Shown one piece after another: positions 28,374-41,700 of a stretch of DNA of 64,000 bases. A program made the translations under genes and the position numbers. Position 1 is the first letter of the stretch. The number at the start of each line of letters is the position of its first letter. The notes beneath the pieces were generated by a model. It did no database searches. It saw only the letters and a list, made by a program, of their open reading frames with translations, and had not been told where the DNA came from. The stretch is from assembly GCF_050948215.1 (NCBI RefSeq), contig NW_027488589.1, positions 1,256,743 to 1,320,742 of the forward strand. Direction: 5' to 3'. The stretch is from Halictus rubicundus (Eukaryota; Arthropoda; Insecta; Hymenoptera; Halictidae).

Positions 28374-28845
28374 ATCCTCTATCGTATCCTATCCTGTATC
28401 CCATCCTATCCTCTATCCTATCCTATCCTCTATCCTATCCTATCGTCTATCCTATCCTATCCACTATCCTATCCTATCCTCTATCCTATCCTATTCTCTA
28501 TCCTATCCTATCCTCTATCCTATCCTATACTCTATCCTATCCTATCCTCTATCCTATCCTATCCTCTATCATATCCTATCCTCTATCCTATCCTATTCTC
28601 TATCCTATTCTATCCCCTATCCTATCCAATCCTATATCCTATTCTCTATCCTATCCTATCCTCTATCGTATCCTATCCTCTATCCTATCCTATCCTCTAT
28701 CCTATCCTATCCTCTATCCTATCCTATCCTCTATCCTATCCAATCCACTATACTATCCTATCCTCTATCATATCCTATCCTCTATCCTATCCTATCCTCT
28801 ATCCTATCCTATCCTCTATCCTATCCTATTCTCTATCCTATCCTA
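28374..28845. repeat. Third copy of a 470-bp block
   Basis: Sequence from 28381 to about 28845 is the same as 24241-24705 at offset 4140, and therefore also matches 20560-21024. It contains TGTATCCC, TATCGTCT, CCACTATCC, TATACTC, TATCCCC, CCAATCC and CCACTATACT in the same order. It ends where TATTCTGTATCC replaces consensus. Confidence 0.85.
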
Positions 28846-30369
28846 TTCTGTATCCTATCCTATCCTCTATCCTATCCTATCCTCTATCCTATCCTATCCT
28901 CTATCCTATCCAATCCTCTATCCTATCCTATCCTCTATCCTACCCTATCCTCTATCGTATCCTATCCTCTATCCTACCCAATCCTATATCCTATCCTCTA
29001 TCATATCCTACCCTCTATCCTATCCTATCCTCTATCCTATCCTATCCTCTATCCTATCCTATCCTCTATCCTATCCTTATCCTCTATCGTATTCTATCAT
29101 CTACCCTATCCTATCCTCTATCCTATCCTATCCTCTATCCTATCCTATCCTCTATCCTATCCTTATCCTCTATCGTATCCTATCCTCTATCCTGTCCTAT
29201 CCTCTATCCTATCCTATCCTCTATCCTATCCTATCCTCTATCCTATCCTATTCTCTATCCTATCCTATTCTGTATCCTATCCTATCCTCTATCCTATCCT
29301 ATCCTCTATCCTATCCTATCCTCTATCCTATCCTATCCTCTATCCTATCCTAACCTCTAACCTATCCTATCCTCTATCCTATCCTATCCTCTATCCTATC
29401 CTATCCTCTATCCTATCCTATCCTCTATCCTATCCTATCCTCTATCCTATCCTATCCTCTATCCTATCCTATCCTCTATCATATCCTATCCTCTATCCTA
29501 TCCTATCCTCTATCCTATCCTTATCCCCTATCGTATCCGATCCTCTATCCTATCCTATCCTCTATCCTATCCTATCCTCTATCCTATCATATCCTCTATC
29601 CTATATTATCCTCTATCCTATCCTATCCTATCCTCTATCCTATCCTATCCTCTATCCTATCCTATCCTCTATCCTATCCTATCCTCTATCCTATCCTATC
29701 CTCTATCCTATCCTATCCTCTATCCTATCCTATCCTCTATCCTATCCTATCCTCTATCCTATCCTATCCTCTATCCTATCCTTATCCTCTATCGTATCCT
29801 ATCCTCTATCCTATCCTATCCTCTATCCTATCCTATCCTCTATCCTATCCTCTCCTCTATCCTATCCTATCCTCTATCCTATCCTTATCCTCTATCGTAT
29901 CCTATCCTCTATCCTATCCTATCCTCTATCCTATCCTATCCTCTATCCTATCCTATCCTCTATCCTATCCTATCCTCTATCGTATCCTATCCTCTATCCT
30001 ATTAAATCCTATATCGTATCCTCTATCCTATCCTATCATCTATCGTATCATATCCTCTATCCTATACTATCCTCTATCCTATCCTATCCTCCATCCTATC
30101 CTATCCTCTATCCTATATTATCCTCTATCCTATCCCATCCTCTATCCTATCCTATCCTCTAACCTATTCTATCCTCTATCCTATCCTATCCTCTATAATA
30201 TCCTATCCTCTATACTATCCTATCCTCTATCCTATCCTATCCTCTATCCTACCCAATCCTATATCCTATCCTCTATCATATCCTACCCTCTATCCTATCC
30301 TATCCTCTATCCTATCCTTATCCTCTATCGTATCCTATCCTCTATCCTATCCTATCCTCTATAATATCC

Positions 30370-33300
30370 TATCCTCTATCCTATCCTAACCTCTATCCTA
30401 TCCTATCCTCTATCCTATCCTATCCTCTATCCTATATTATCCTCTATCCTATCCTATCCTATCCTCTATCCTATCCTATCCTCTATCCTATCCTATCCTC
30501 TATCCTATCCTATCATCTATCCTATCCTATCCTCTATCCTATCCTCTATCCTATCCTATCCTCTATCCTATCCTTATCCTCTATCGTATCCTGTCCTCTA
30601 TCCTATCCTATCCTCTATCCTATCCTATCCTCTATCCTATCCTATTCTCTATCCTATCCTATCCTCTATCCTATCGTATCCTCTATCGTATCCTATCCTC
30701 TATCCTATTAAATCCTATATCGTATCCTCTATCCTATCCTATCCTCTATCCTATCCTAACCTCTATCCTATCCTATCCTCTATCCTATCCTATCCTCTAT
30801 CCTATCCTATCCTCTATCCTATATTATCCTCTATCCTATCCTATCCTATCCTCTATCCTATCCTATCCTCTATCCTATTCTATCCTCTATCCTATCCTAT
30901 CCTCTATCCTATCCTATCCTCTAACCTATCCTATCCTCTATCCTATCCTATCCTCTATCCTATCCTATCCTCTATCCTATCCTATCCTCTATCCTATCCT
31001 ATCCTCTATCCTATCCTATCCTCTATCCTATCCTATCCTCTATCCTATCCTATCCTCTATCCTATCCTATCCTCTATCCTATATTATCCTCTATCCTATC
31101 CTATCCTATCCTCTATCCTATCCCATCCTCTATCCTATCCTATCCTCTATCCTATCCTATCCTCTATCGTATCCTATCCTCTATCCTATCCTATTCTCTA
31201 TCATATCCTATCCTCTATCCTATCCTATTCTCTATCCTATCCTATCCTGTATCCTATCCTATACTCTATCCTATGCTATCCTCTATCCTATCCCATCCTG
31301 TATCATATCCTATCCTCTATCCTATCGTATTCTCTATCCTATTCTATCCTCTATCCTATCCAATCCTATATCCTATTCTCTACCCTACCCTATCCTCTAT
31401 CGTATCCTATCCTCTATCCTATCCTCTATCCTATCCAATCCTCTATCCTATCCTATCCTCTATCATATCCTATCCTCTATCCTATCCTATCCTCTATCCT
31501 ATTCTATCCTCTATCCTATCCAATCCTATATCCTATTCTCTATCCTATCCTATCCTCTATCGTATCCTATCCTCTATCCTATCCTATCGTTTATCCTATC
31601 CTATCCTCTATCATATCCTATCCTCTATCCTATCCTATCCTCTATCCTATCCTATCCTCTATCGTATCCTATCCTCTATCCTATCCAATCCTATATCGTA
31701 TCCTCTATTCTATCCTATCCTGTATCCTATCCTATTCTCTATCGTATCCCATCCTGTATCCTATCCTATCCACTATCCTATCCTATCCTCTATCATATCC
31801 TATCCTCTATCCTATCCTATCCTCTATCCTATCCTATCCTCTATCCTATTCTATCCTCTATCCTATTCTCTATCCTATACTATCCCCTATCGTATCCTAT
31901 CCTCTATCCTATCCAATCCTATATCGTATCCTCTATTCTATCCTATCCTGTATCCTATCCTATCCTCTATCCTATCCTATCCTCTATCCTATCCTATCCT
32001 CTATCATATCCTATCCTCTATCCTATCCTATTCTCTATCATATTCTATCCTCTATCCTATCCAATCCTATATCCTATTCTCTATCCTATCCTATCCTCTA
32101 TCGTATCCTATCCTCTATCTTATCCTCTATCCTATCCTATCCTCTATCCTATCCTATCATCTATCCTATCCTATCCTCTATCCTATTCTATCCTCTATCC
32201 TATCCAATCCTATATCCTATTCTCTATCCTATCCTATCCTCTATCGTATCCTATCCTCTATCCTATCCAATCCTATATCGTATCCTCTATCCTATCCTAT
32301 CCTCTTTCCCATCCTATCCTCTATCCTATCCTATCCTCTATCCTATCCTATTCTCTATCGTATCCTATCCTGTATCCCATCCTATCCTCTATCCTATCCT
32401 ATCCTCTATCCTATCCTATCGTCTATCCTATCCTATCCACTATCCTATCCTATCCTCTATCCTATCCTATTCTCTATCCTATCCTATCCTCTATCCTATC
32501 CTATACTCTATCCTATTATATCCTCTATCCTATCCTATCCTCTATCATATCCTATCCTCTATCCTATCATCTTCTCTATCCTATTCTATCCTCTATCCTA
32601 TCCAATCCTATATCCTATTCTCTATCCTATCCTATCCTCTATCGTATCCTATCCTCTATCCTATCCTATCCTCTATCCTATCCTATCCTCTATCCTATCC
32701 TATCCTCTATCCTATCCTATCCTCTATCCTTTCCTATCCTCTATCCTATCCTATCCTCTATCCTATCCTATCCTCTATCCTATCCTATCCTCTATCCTAT
32801 CCTATCCTCTATCCTATCCTTATCCTCTACCGTATCCTATCCTCTATCCTATCCTATCCTCTATCCTATCCTATCCTCTATCGTATCCTATCCTCTATCG
32901 TATCCTATCATCTACCCTATCCTATCCTCTATCCTATCCTATCCTCTATCCTATCCTATCCTCTATCCTATCCTTATCCTCTATCGTATCCTATCCTCTA
33001 TCCTGTCCTATCCTCTAACCTATCCTATCCTCTATCCTATCCTATCCTCTATCCTATCCTATCCTCTATCCTATCCTATCCTCTATCCTATCCTATCCTC
33101 TATCCTATCCTATCCTCTATCCTATCCTATCCTCTATCCTATCCTATCCTCTATCCTATATTATCCTCTATCCTATCCTATCCTATCCTCTATCCTATCC
33201 CATCCTCTATCCTATCCTATCCTCTATCCTATCCTATCCTCTATCGTATCCTATCCTCTATCCTATCCTATTCTCTATCATATCCTATCCTCTATCCTAT

Positions 33301-34330
33301 CCTATTCTCTATCCTATCCTATCCTGTATCCTATCCTATACTCTATCCTATGCTATCCTCTATCCTATCCCATCCTGTATCATATCCTATCCTCTATCCT
33401 ATCGTATTCTCTATCCTATTCTATCCTCTATCCTATCCAATCCTATATCCTATTCTCTACCCTATCCTATCCTCTATCGTATCCTATCCTCTATCCTATC
33501 CTCTATCCTATCCAATCCTCTATCCTATCCTATCCTCTATCATATCCTATCCTCTATCCTATCCTATCCTCTATCCTATTCTATCCTCTATCCTATCCAA
33601 TCCTATATCCTATTCTCTATCCTATCCTATCCTCTATCGTATCCTATCCTCTATCCTATCCTATCGTTTATCCTATCCTATCCTCTATCATATCCTATCC
33701 TCTATCCTATCCTATCCTCTATCCTATCCTATCCTCTATCCTATCCTATCCTCTATCCTATCCTATTCTCTAACCTATCCTATCCTCTATCCTACCCTAT
33801 CCTCTATCCTATCCTATCCTCTATCCTATCCAATCCTATATCCTATTCTCTATCCTATCCTATCCTCTATCGTATCCTATCCTCTATCCTATCCTCTATC
33901 CTATCCTATCTTCTATCCTATCCTATCCTCTATCATATCCTATCCTCAATCCTATCCTATCCTCTATCCTATTCTATCCTCTATCCTATCCAATCCTATA
34001 TCCTATTCTCTATCCTATCCTATCCTCTATCGTATCCTATCCTCTATCCTATCCAATCCTATATCGTATCCTCTATTCTATCCTATCCTGTATCCTATCC
34101 TATTCTCTATCGTATCCCATCCTGTATCCTATCCTATCCACTATCCTATCCTATCCTCTATCATATCCTATCCTCTATCCTATCCTATCCTCTATCCTAT
34201 CCTATCCTCTATCCTATTCTATCCTCTATCCTATTCTCTATCCTATACTATCCCCTATCGTATCCTATCCTCTATCCTATCCAATCCTATATCGTATCCT
34301 CTATTCTATCCTATCCTGTATCCTATCCTA
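30370..34330. repeat. 3,959-bp tandem duplication, copy 1
   Basis: TAACC at 30387, CTGTCC at 30591 and TATTAA at 30706 recur at 34346, 34550 and 34665 (offset 3959). CCCATCCTG at 31292 recurs at 35217 (3925, two monomers fewer). GTATCCC at 31744 and TATTATA at 32514 recur at 35424 and 36194 (3680). CCCATCCTG at 33369 recurs at 37032 (3663, one monomer fewer). The copy ends where the second begins, so the pair is a true head-to-tail duplication. Confidence 0.87.
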
Positions 34331-37300
34331 TCCTCTATCCTATCCTAACCTCTATCCTATCCTATCCTCTATCCTATCCTATCCTCTATCCTATATTATC
34401 CTCTATCCTATCCTATCCTATCCTCTATCCTATCCTATCCTCTATCCTATCCTATCCTCTATCCTATCCTATCATCTATCCTATCCTATCCTCTATCCTA
34501 TCCTCTATCCTATCCTATCCTCTATCCTATCCTTATCCTCTATCGTATCCTGTCCTCTATCCTATCCTATCCTCTATCCTATCCTATCCTCTATCCTATC
34601 CTATTCTCTATCCTATCCTATCCTCTATCCTATCGTATCCTCTATCGTATCCTATCCTCTATCCTATTAAATCCTATATCGTATCCTCTATCCTATCCTA
34701 TCCTCTATCCTATCCTAACCTCTATCCTATCCTATCCTCTATCCTATCCTATCCTCTATCCTATCCTATCCTCTATCCTATATTATCCTCTATCCTATCC
34801 TATCCTATCCTCTATCCTATCCTATCCTCTATCCTATTCTATCCTCTATCCTATCCTATCCTCTATCCTATCCTATCCTCTAACCTATCCTATCCTCTAT
34901 CCTATCCTATCCTCTATCCTATCCTATCCTCTATCCTATCCTATCCTCTATCCTATCCTATCCTCTATCCTATCCTATCCTCTATCCTATCCTATCCTCT
35001 ATCCTATATTATCCTCTATCCTATCCTATCCTATCCTCTATCCTATCCCATCCTCTATCCTATCCTATCCTCTATCCTATCCTATCCTCTATCGTATCCT
35101 ATCCTCTATCCTATCCTATTCTCTATCATATCCTATCCTCTATCCTATCCTATTCTCTATCCTATCCTATCCTGTATCCTATCCTATACTCTATCCTATG
35201 CTATCCTCTATCCTATCCCATCCTGTATCATATCCTATCCTCTATCCTATCGTATTCTCTATCCTATTCTATCCTCTATCCTATCCAATCCTATATCCTA
35301 TTCTCTACCCTATCCTATCCTCTATCGTATCCTATCCTCTATCCTATCCTCTATCCTATCCAATCCTCTATCCTATCCTATCCTCTATCATATCCTATCC
35401 TCTATCCTATCCTATTCTCTATCGTATCCCATCCTGTATCCTATCCTATCCACTATCCTATCCTATCCTCTATCATATCCTATCCTCTATCCTATCCTAT
35501 CCTCTATCCTATCCTATCCTCTATCCTATTCTATCCTCTATCCTATTCTCTATCCTATACTATCCCCTATCGTATCCTATCCTCTATCCTATCCAATCCT
35601 ATATCGTATCCTCTATTCTATCCTATCCTGTATCCTATCCTATCCTCTATCCTATCCTATCCTCTATCCTATCCTATCCTCTATCATATCCTATCCTCTA
35701 TCCTATCCTATTCTCTATCATATTCTATCCTCTATCCTATCCAATCCTATATCCTATTCTCTATCCTATCCTATCCTCTATCGTATCCTATCCTCTATCT
35801 TATCCTCTATCCTATCCTATCCTCTATCCTATCCTATCTTCTATCCTATCCTATCCTCTATCCTATTCTATCCTCTATCCTATCCAATCCTATATCCTAT
35901 TCTCTATCCTATCCTATCCTCTATCGTATCCTATCCTCTATCCTATCCAATCCTATATCGTATCCTCTATCCTATCCTATCCTCTTTCCCATCCTATCCT
36001 CTATCCTATCCTATCCTCTATCCTATCCTATTCTCTATCGTATCCTATCCTGTATCCCATCCTATCCTCTATCCTATCCTATCCTCTATCCTATCCTATC
36101 GTCTATCCTATCCTATCCACTATCCTATCCTATCCTCTATCCTATCCTATTCTCTATCCTATCCTATCCTCTATCCTATCCTATACTCTATCCTATTATA
36201 TCCTCTATCCTATCCTATCCTCTATCATATCCTATCCTCTATCCTATCCTCTTCTCTATCCTATTCTATCCTCTATCCTATCCAATCCTATATCCTATTC
36301 TCTATCCTATCCTATCCTCTATCGTATCCTATCCTCTATCCTATCCTATCCTCTATCCTATCCTATCCTCTATCCTATCCTATCCTCTATCCTATCCTAT
36401 CCTCTATCCTTTCCTATCCTCTATCCTATCCTATCCTCTATCCTATCCTATCCTCTATCCTATCCTATCCTCTATCCTATCCTATCCTCTATCCTATCCT
36501 TATCCTCTACCGTATCCTATCCTCTATCCTATCCTATCCTCTATCCTATCCTATCCTCTATGGTATCCTATCCTCTATCGTATCCTATCATCTACCCTAT
36601 CCTATCCTCTATCCTATCCTATCCTCTATCCTATCCTATCCTCTATCCTATCCTTATCCTCTATCGTATCCTATCCTCTATCCTGTCCTATCCTCTAACC
36701 TATCCTATCCTCTATCCTATCCTATCCTCTATCCTATCCTATCCTCTATCCTATCCTATCCTCTATCCTATCCTATCCTCTATCCTATCCTATCCTCTAT
36801 CCTATCCTATCCTCTATCCTATATTATCCTCTATCCTATCCTATCCTATCCTCTATCCTATCCCATCCTCTATCCTATCCTATCCTCTATCCTATCCTAT
36901 CCTCTATCGTATCCTATCCTCTATCCTATCCTATTCTCTATCATATCCTATCCTCTATCCTATCCTATTCTCTATCCTATCCTATCCTGTATCCTATCCT
37001 ATACTCTATCCTATGCTATCCTCTATCCTATCCCATCCTGTATCATATCCTATCCTCTATCCTATCGTATTCTCTATCCTATTCTATCCTCTATCCTATC
37101 CAATCCTATATCCTATTCTCTACCCTATCCTATCCTCTATCGTATCCTATCCTCTATCCTATCCTCTATCCTATCCAATCCTCTATCCTATCGTATCCTC
37201 TATCATATCCTATCCTCTATCCTATCCTATCCTCTATCCTATTCTATCCTCTATCCTATCCAATCCTATATCCTATTCTCTATCCTATCCTATCCTCTAT

Positions 37301-37990
37301 CGTATCCTATCCTCTATCCTATCCTATCGTTTATCCTATCCTATCCTCTATCATATCCTATCCTCTATCCTATCCTATCCTCTATCCTATCCTATCCTCT
37401 ATCCTATCCTATCCTCTATCCTATCCTATTCTCTAACCTATCCTATCCTCTATCCTACCCTATCCTCTATCCTATCCTATCCTCTATCCTATCCAATCCT
37501 ATATCCTATTCTCTATCCTATCCTATCCTCTATCGTATCCTATCCTCTATCCTATCCTCTATCCTATCCTATCTTCTATCCTATCCTATCCTCTATCATA
37601 TCCTATCCTCAATCCTATCCTATCCTCTATCCTATTCTATCCTCTATCCTATCCAATCCTATATCCTATTCTCTATCCTATCCTATCCTCTATCGTATCC
37701 TATCCTCTATCCTATCCAATCCTATATCGTATCCTCTATTCTATCCTATCCTGTATCCTATCCTATTCTCTATCGTATCCCATCCTGTATCCTATCCTAT
37801 CCACTATCCTATCCTATCCTCTATCATATCCTATCCTCTATCCTATCCTATCCTCTATCCTATCCTATCCTCTATCCTATTCTATCCTCTATCCTATTCT
37901 CTATCCTATACTATCCCCTATCGTATCCTATCCTCTATCCTATCCAATCCTATATCGTATCCTCTATTCTATCCTATCCTGTATCCTATC
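34331..37990. repeat. 3,959-bp tandem duplication, copy 2 with deletion
   Basis: Second copy, shorter by about 300 bp. The main loss is 245 bp, equivalent to roughly 31.48-31.73 kb of copy 1 and removed at about 35.40 kb. That length equals thirteen 17-mers plus two 12-mers, so the monomer register is preserved. Further losses of 34 and 17 bp are whole monomers. Homology ends near 37.99 kb. Confidence 0.85.
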
Positions 37991-38739
37991 CTATCCTCTA
38001 TCCTATCCTATCCTCTATCCTATCCTATCCTCTATCATATCCTATCCTCTATCCTATCCTATTCTCTATCATATTCTATCCTCTATCCTATCCAATCCTA
38101 TATCCTATTCTCTATCCTATCCTATCCTCTATCCTATCCTATCCTCTATCCTATCCTATCCTCTATCCTATCCTATCCTCTATCCTTTCCTATCCTCTAT
38201 CCTATCCTATCCTCTATCCTATCCTATCCTCTATCCTATCCTATCCTCTATCCTATCCTATCCTCTATCCTATCCTTATCCTCTACCGTATCCTATCCTC
38301 TATCCTATCCTATCCTCTATCCTATCCTATCCTCTATCGTATCCTATCCTCTATCGTATCCTATCATCTACCCTATCCTATCCTCTATCCTATCCTATCC
38401 TCTATCCTATCCTATCCTCTATCCTATCCTATCCTCTATCCTATCCTTATCCTCTATCGTATCCTATCCTCTATCCTGTCCTATCCTCTATCCTATCCTA
38501 TCCCCTATCCTATCCTATCCTCTATCCTATCCTATCCTCTATCCTATCCTATCCTCTATCCTATCCTATCCTCTATCCTATCCTATCCTCTATCCTATCC
38601 TATCCTCTATCCTATCCTATCCTCTATAATATCCTTATCCCCTATCGTATCCGATCCTCTATCCTATCCTATCCTCTATCCTATCCTATCCTCTATAATA
38701 TCCTATCCTCTATCATATCCTATCCTCTATCCTTTCCTA

Positions 38740-41700
38740 TCCTCTATCCTATCCTATCCTCTATCCTATCCTGTACTGTATCCTATCCTATCCTGTATCG
38801 TATCCTATCCTCTATCCTCTTAAATCCTATATCGTATCCTCTATCCTATCCTATCCTCTATCCTATCCTATCCTCTATCCTATCCTAACCTCTAACCTAT
38901 CCTATCCTCTATCCTATCCTATCCTCTATCCTATCATATCCTCTATCCTATATTATCCTCTATCCTATCCTATAATATCCTCTATCCTATCCTATCCTCT
39001 ATCCTATCCTATCCTCTATCCTATCCTATCCTCTATCCTATCCTATCCTCTATAGTATCCTATCCTCTATCCTATCCTATCCTCTATCCTATCCTATCCT
39101 CTATCCTATCCTATCCTCTATTCTATCCTATCCTCTATCCTATCCTATCCTCTATCCTATCCTATCCTCTATCCTATCCTATCCTCTATCCTATCCTTAT
39201 CCTCTATCGTATCCTATCCTCTATCCTATCCTATCCTCTATCCTATCCTATCCTCTATCCTATCCTCTCCTCTATCCTATCCTATCCTCTATCCTATCCT
39301 TATCCTCTATCGTATCCTATCCTCTATCCTATCCTATCCTCTATCCTATCCTATCCTCTATCCTATCCTATCCTCTATCCTATCCTTATCCTCTATCGTA
39401 TCCTATCCTCTATCCTATCCTCTATCCTATCCAATCCTCTATCCTATCCTATCCTCTATCATATCCTATCCTCTATCCTATCCTATCCTCTATCCTATTC
39501 TATCCTCTATCCTATCCAATCCTATATCCTATTCTCTATCCTATCCTATCCTCTATCGTATCCTATCCTCTATCCTATCCTATCGTTTATCCTATCCTAT
39601 CCTCTATCATATCCTATCCTCTATCCTATCCTATCCTCTATCCTATCCTATCCTCTATCCTATCCTATCCTCTATCCTATCCTATTCTCTAACCTATCCT
39701 ATCCTCTATCCTACCCTATCCTCTATCCTATCCTATCCTCTATCCTATCCAATCCTATATCCTATTCTCTATCCTATCCTATCCTCTATCGTATCCTATC
39801 CTCTATCCTATCCTCTATCCTATCCTATCTTCTATCCTATCCTATCCTCTATCATATCCTATCCTCAATCCTATCCTATCCTCTATCCTATTCTATCCTC
39901 TATCCTATCCAATCCTATATCCTATTCTCTATCCTATCCTATCCTCTATCGTATCCTATCCTCTATCCTATCCAATCCTATATCGTATCCTCTATTCTAT
40001 CCTATCCTGTATCCTATCCTATTCTCTATCGTATCCCATCCTGTATCCTATCCTATCCACTATCCTATCCTATCCTCTATCATATCCTATCCTCTATCCT
40101 ATCCTATCCTCTATCCTATCCTATCCTCTATCCTATTCTATCCTCTATCCTATTCTCTATCCTATACTATCCCCTATCGTATCCTATCCTCTATCCTATC
40201 CAATCCTATATCGTATCCTCTATTCTATCCTATCCTGTATCCTATCCTATCCTCTATCCTATCCTATCCTCTATCCTATCCTATCCTCTATCCTATCCTA
40301 TCCTCTATAATATCCTATCCTCTATCATATCCTATCCTCTATCCTTTCCTATCCTCTATCCTATCCTATCCTCTATCCTATCCTGTACTGTATCCTATCC
40401 TATCCTGTATCGTATCCTATCCTCTATCCTCTTAAATCCTATATCGTATCCTCTATCCTATCCTATCCTCTATCCTATCCTATCCTCTATCCTATCCTAA
40501 CCTCTAACCTATCCTATCCTCTATCCTATCCTATCCTCTATCCTATCATATCCTCTATCCTATATTATCCTCTATCCTATCCTATAATATCCTCTATCCT
40601 ATCCTATCCTCTATCCTATCCTATCCTCTATCCTATCCTATCCTCTATCCTATCCTATCCTCTATAGTATCCTATCCTCTATCCTATCCTATCCTCTATC
40701 CTATCCTATCCTCTATCCTATCCTATCCTCTATTCTATCCTATCCTCTATCCTATCCTATCCTCTATCCTATCCTATCCTCTATCCTATCCTATCCTCTA
40801 TCCTATCCTTATCCTCTATCGTATCCTATCCTCTATCCTATCCTATCCTCTATCCTATCCTATCCTCTATCCTATCCTCTCCTCTATCCTATCCTATCCT
40901 CTATCCTATCCTTATCCTCTATCGTATCCTATCCTCTATCCTATCCTATCCTCTATCCTATCCTATCCTCTATCCTATCCTATCCTCTATCCTATCCTAT
41001 CCTCTATCCTATCCTATACTCTATCGTATCCTATCCTCTATCCTATTAAATCCTATATCGTATCCTCTATCCTATCCTATCATCTATCGTATCATATCCT
41101 CTATCCTATACTATCCTCTATCCTATCCTATCCTCCATCCTATCCTATCCTCTATCCTATATTATCCTCTATCCTATCCCATCCTCTATCCTATCCTATC
41201 CTCTAACCTATTCTATCCTCTATCCTATCCTATCCTCTATAATATCCTATCCTCTATACTATCCTATCCTCTATCCTATCCTATCCTACTCTCTATCCTA
41301 CCCAATCCTATATCCTATCCTCTATCATATCCTACCCTCTATCCTATCCTATCCTCTATCCTATCCTATCCTCTATAATATCCTATCCTCTATCCTATCC
41401 TAACCTCTATCCTATCCTATCCTCTATCCTATCCTATCCTCTATCCTATCCTATCCTGTATGCTATCCTGTCCTCTATCCTATCCTATCCTCTATCCTAT
41501 CCTATCCTCTAACCTATCCTATCCTCTATCCTATCCTATCCTCTATCCTATCCTATCCTCTATCCTATCCTATCCTCTATCCTATCCTATCCTCTATCCT
41601 ATCCTATCCTCTATCCTATCCTATCCCATATCCTATATTATCCTCTATCCTATCCTATCCTATCCTCTATCCTATCCCATCCTCTATCCTATCCTATCCT

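Larger units (their letters stand above)
9831..29345. repeat. Satellite zone B, stop-free on + strand
   Basis: For about 19.5 kb I find no TAA, TAG or TGA on the + strand, so all three + frames stay open and translate to a 17-residue repeat, ILSSILSYPLSYPILYP and its phases. Frame 1 is open 10315-30162, frame 3 10965-29360 and frame 2 from its first ATG at 21446 to 29353. The zone is built from overlapping tandem duplications annotated below. Typical variants are CCAATCCTATATCC, CTATCCCATCCTG, TACCCTG and CCTTATCC. I see no codon-usage signal, splice sites or non-repeat domain that would suggest a gene. Confidence 0.85.

Noticed and set aside
10315..30162. Open frame of 6,615 codons (and 6,131- and 2,635-codon frames overlapping it)
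   Set aside because: All three + frames are open over the same DNA because the 17-bp unit lacks stops. Translations are only the phases of TATCC (Tyr, Pro, Ile, Leu, Ser). No initiation context, domain or splice signal is present.
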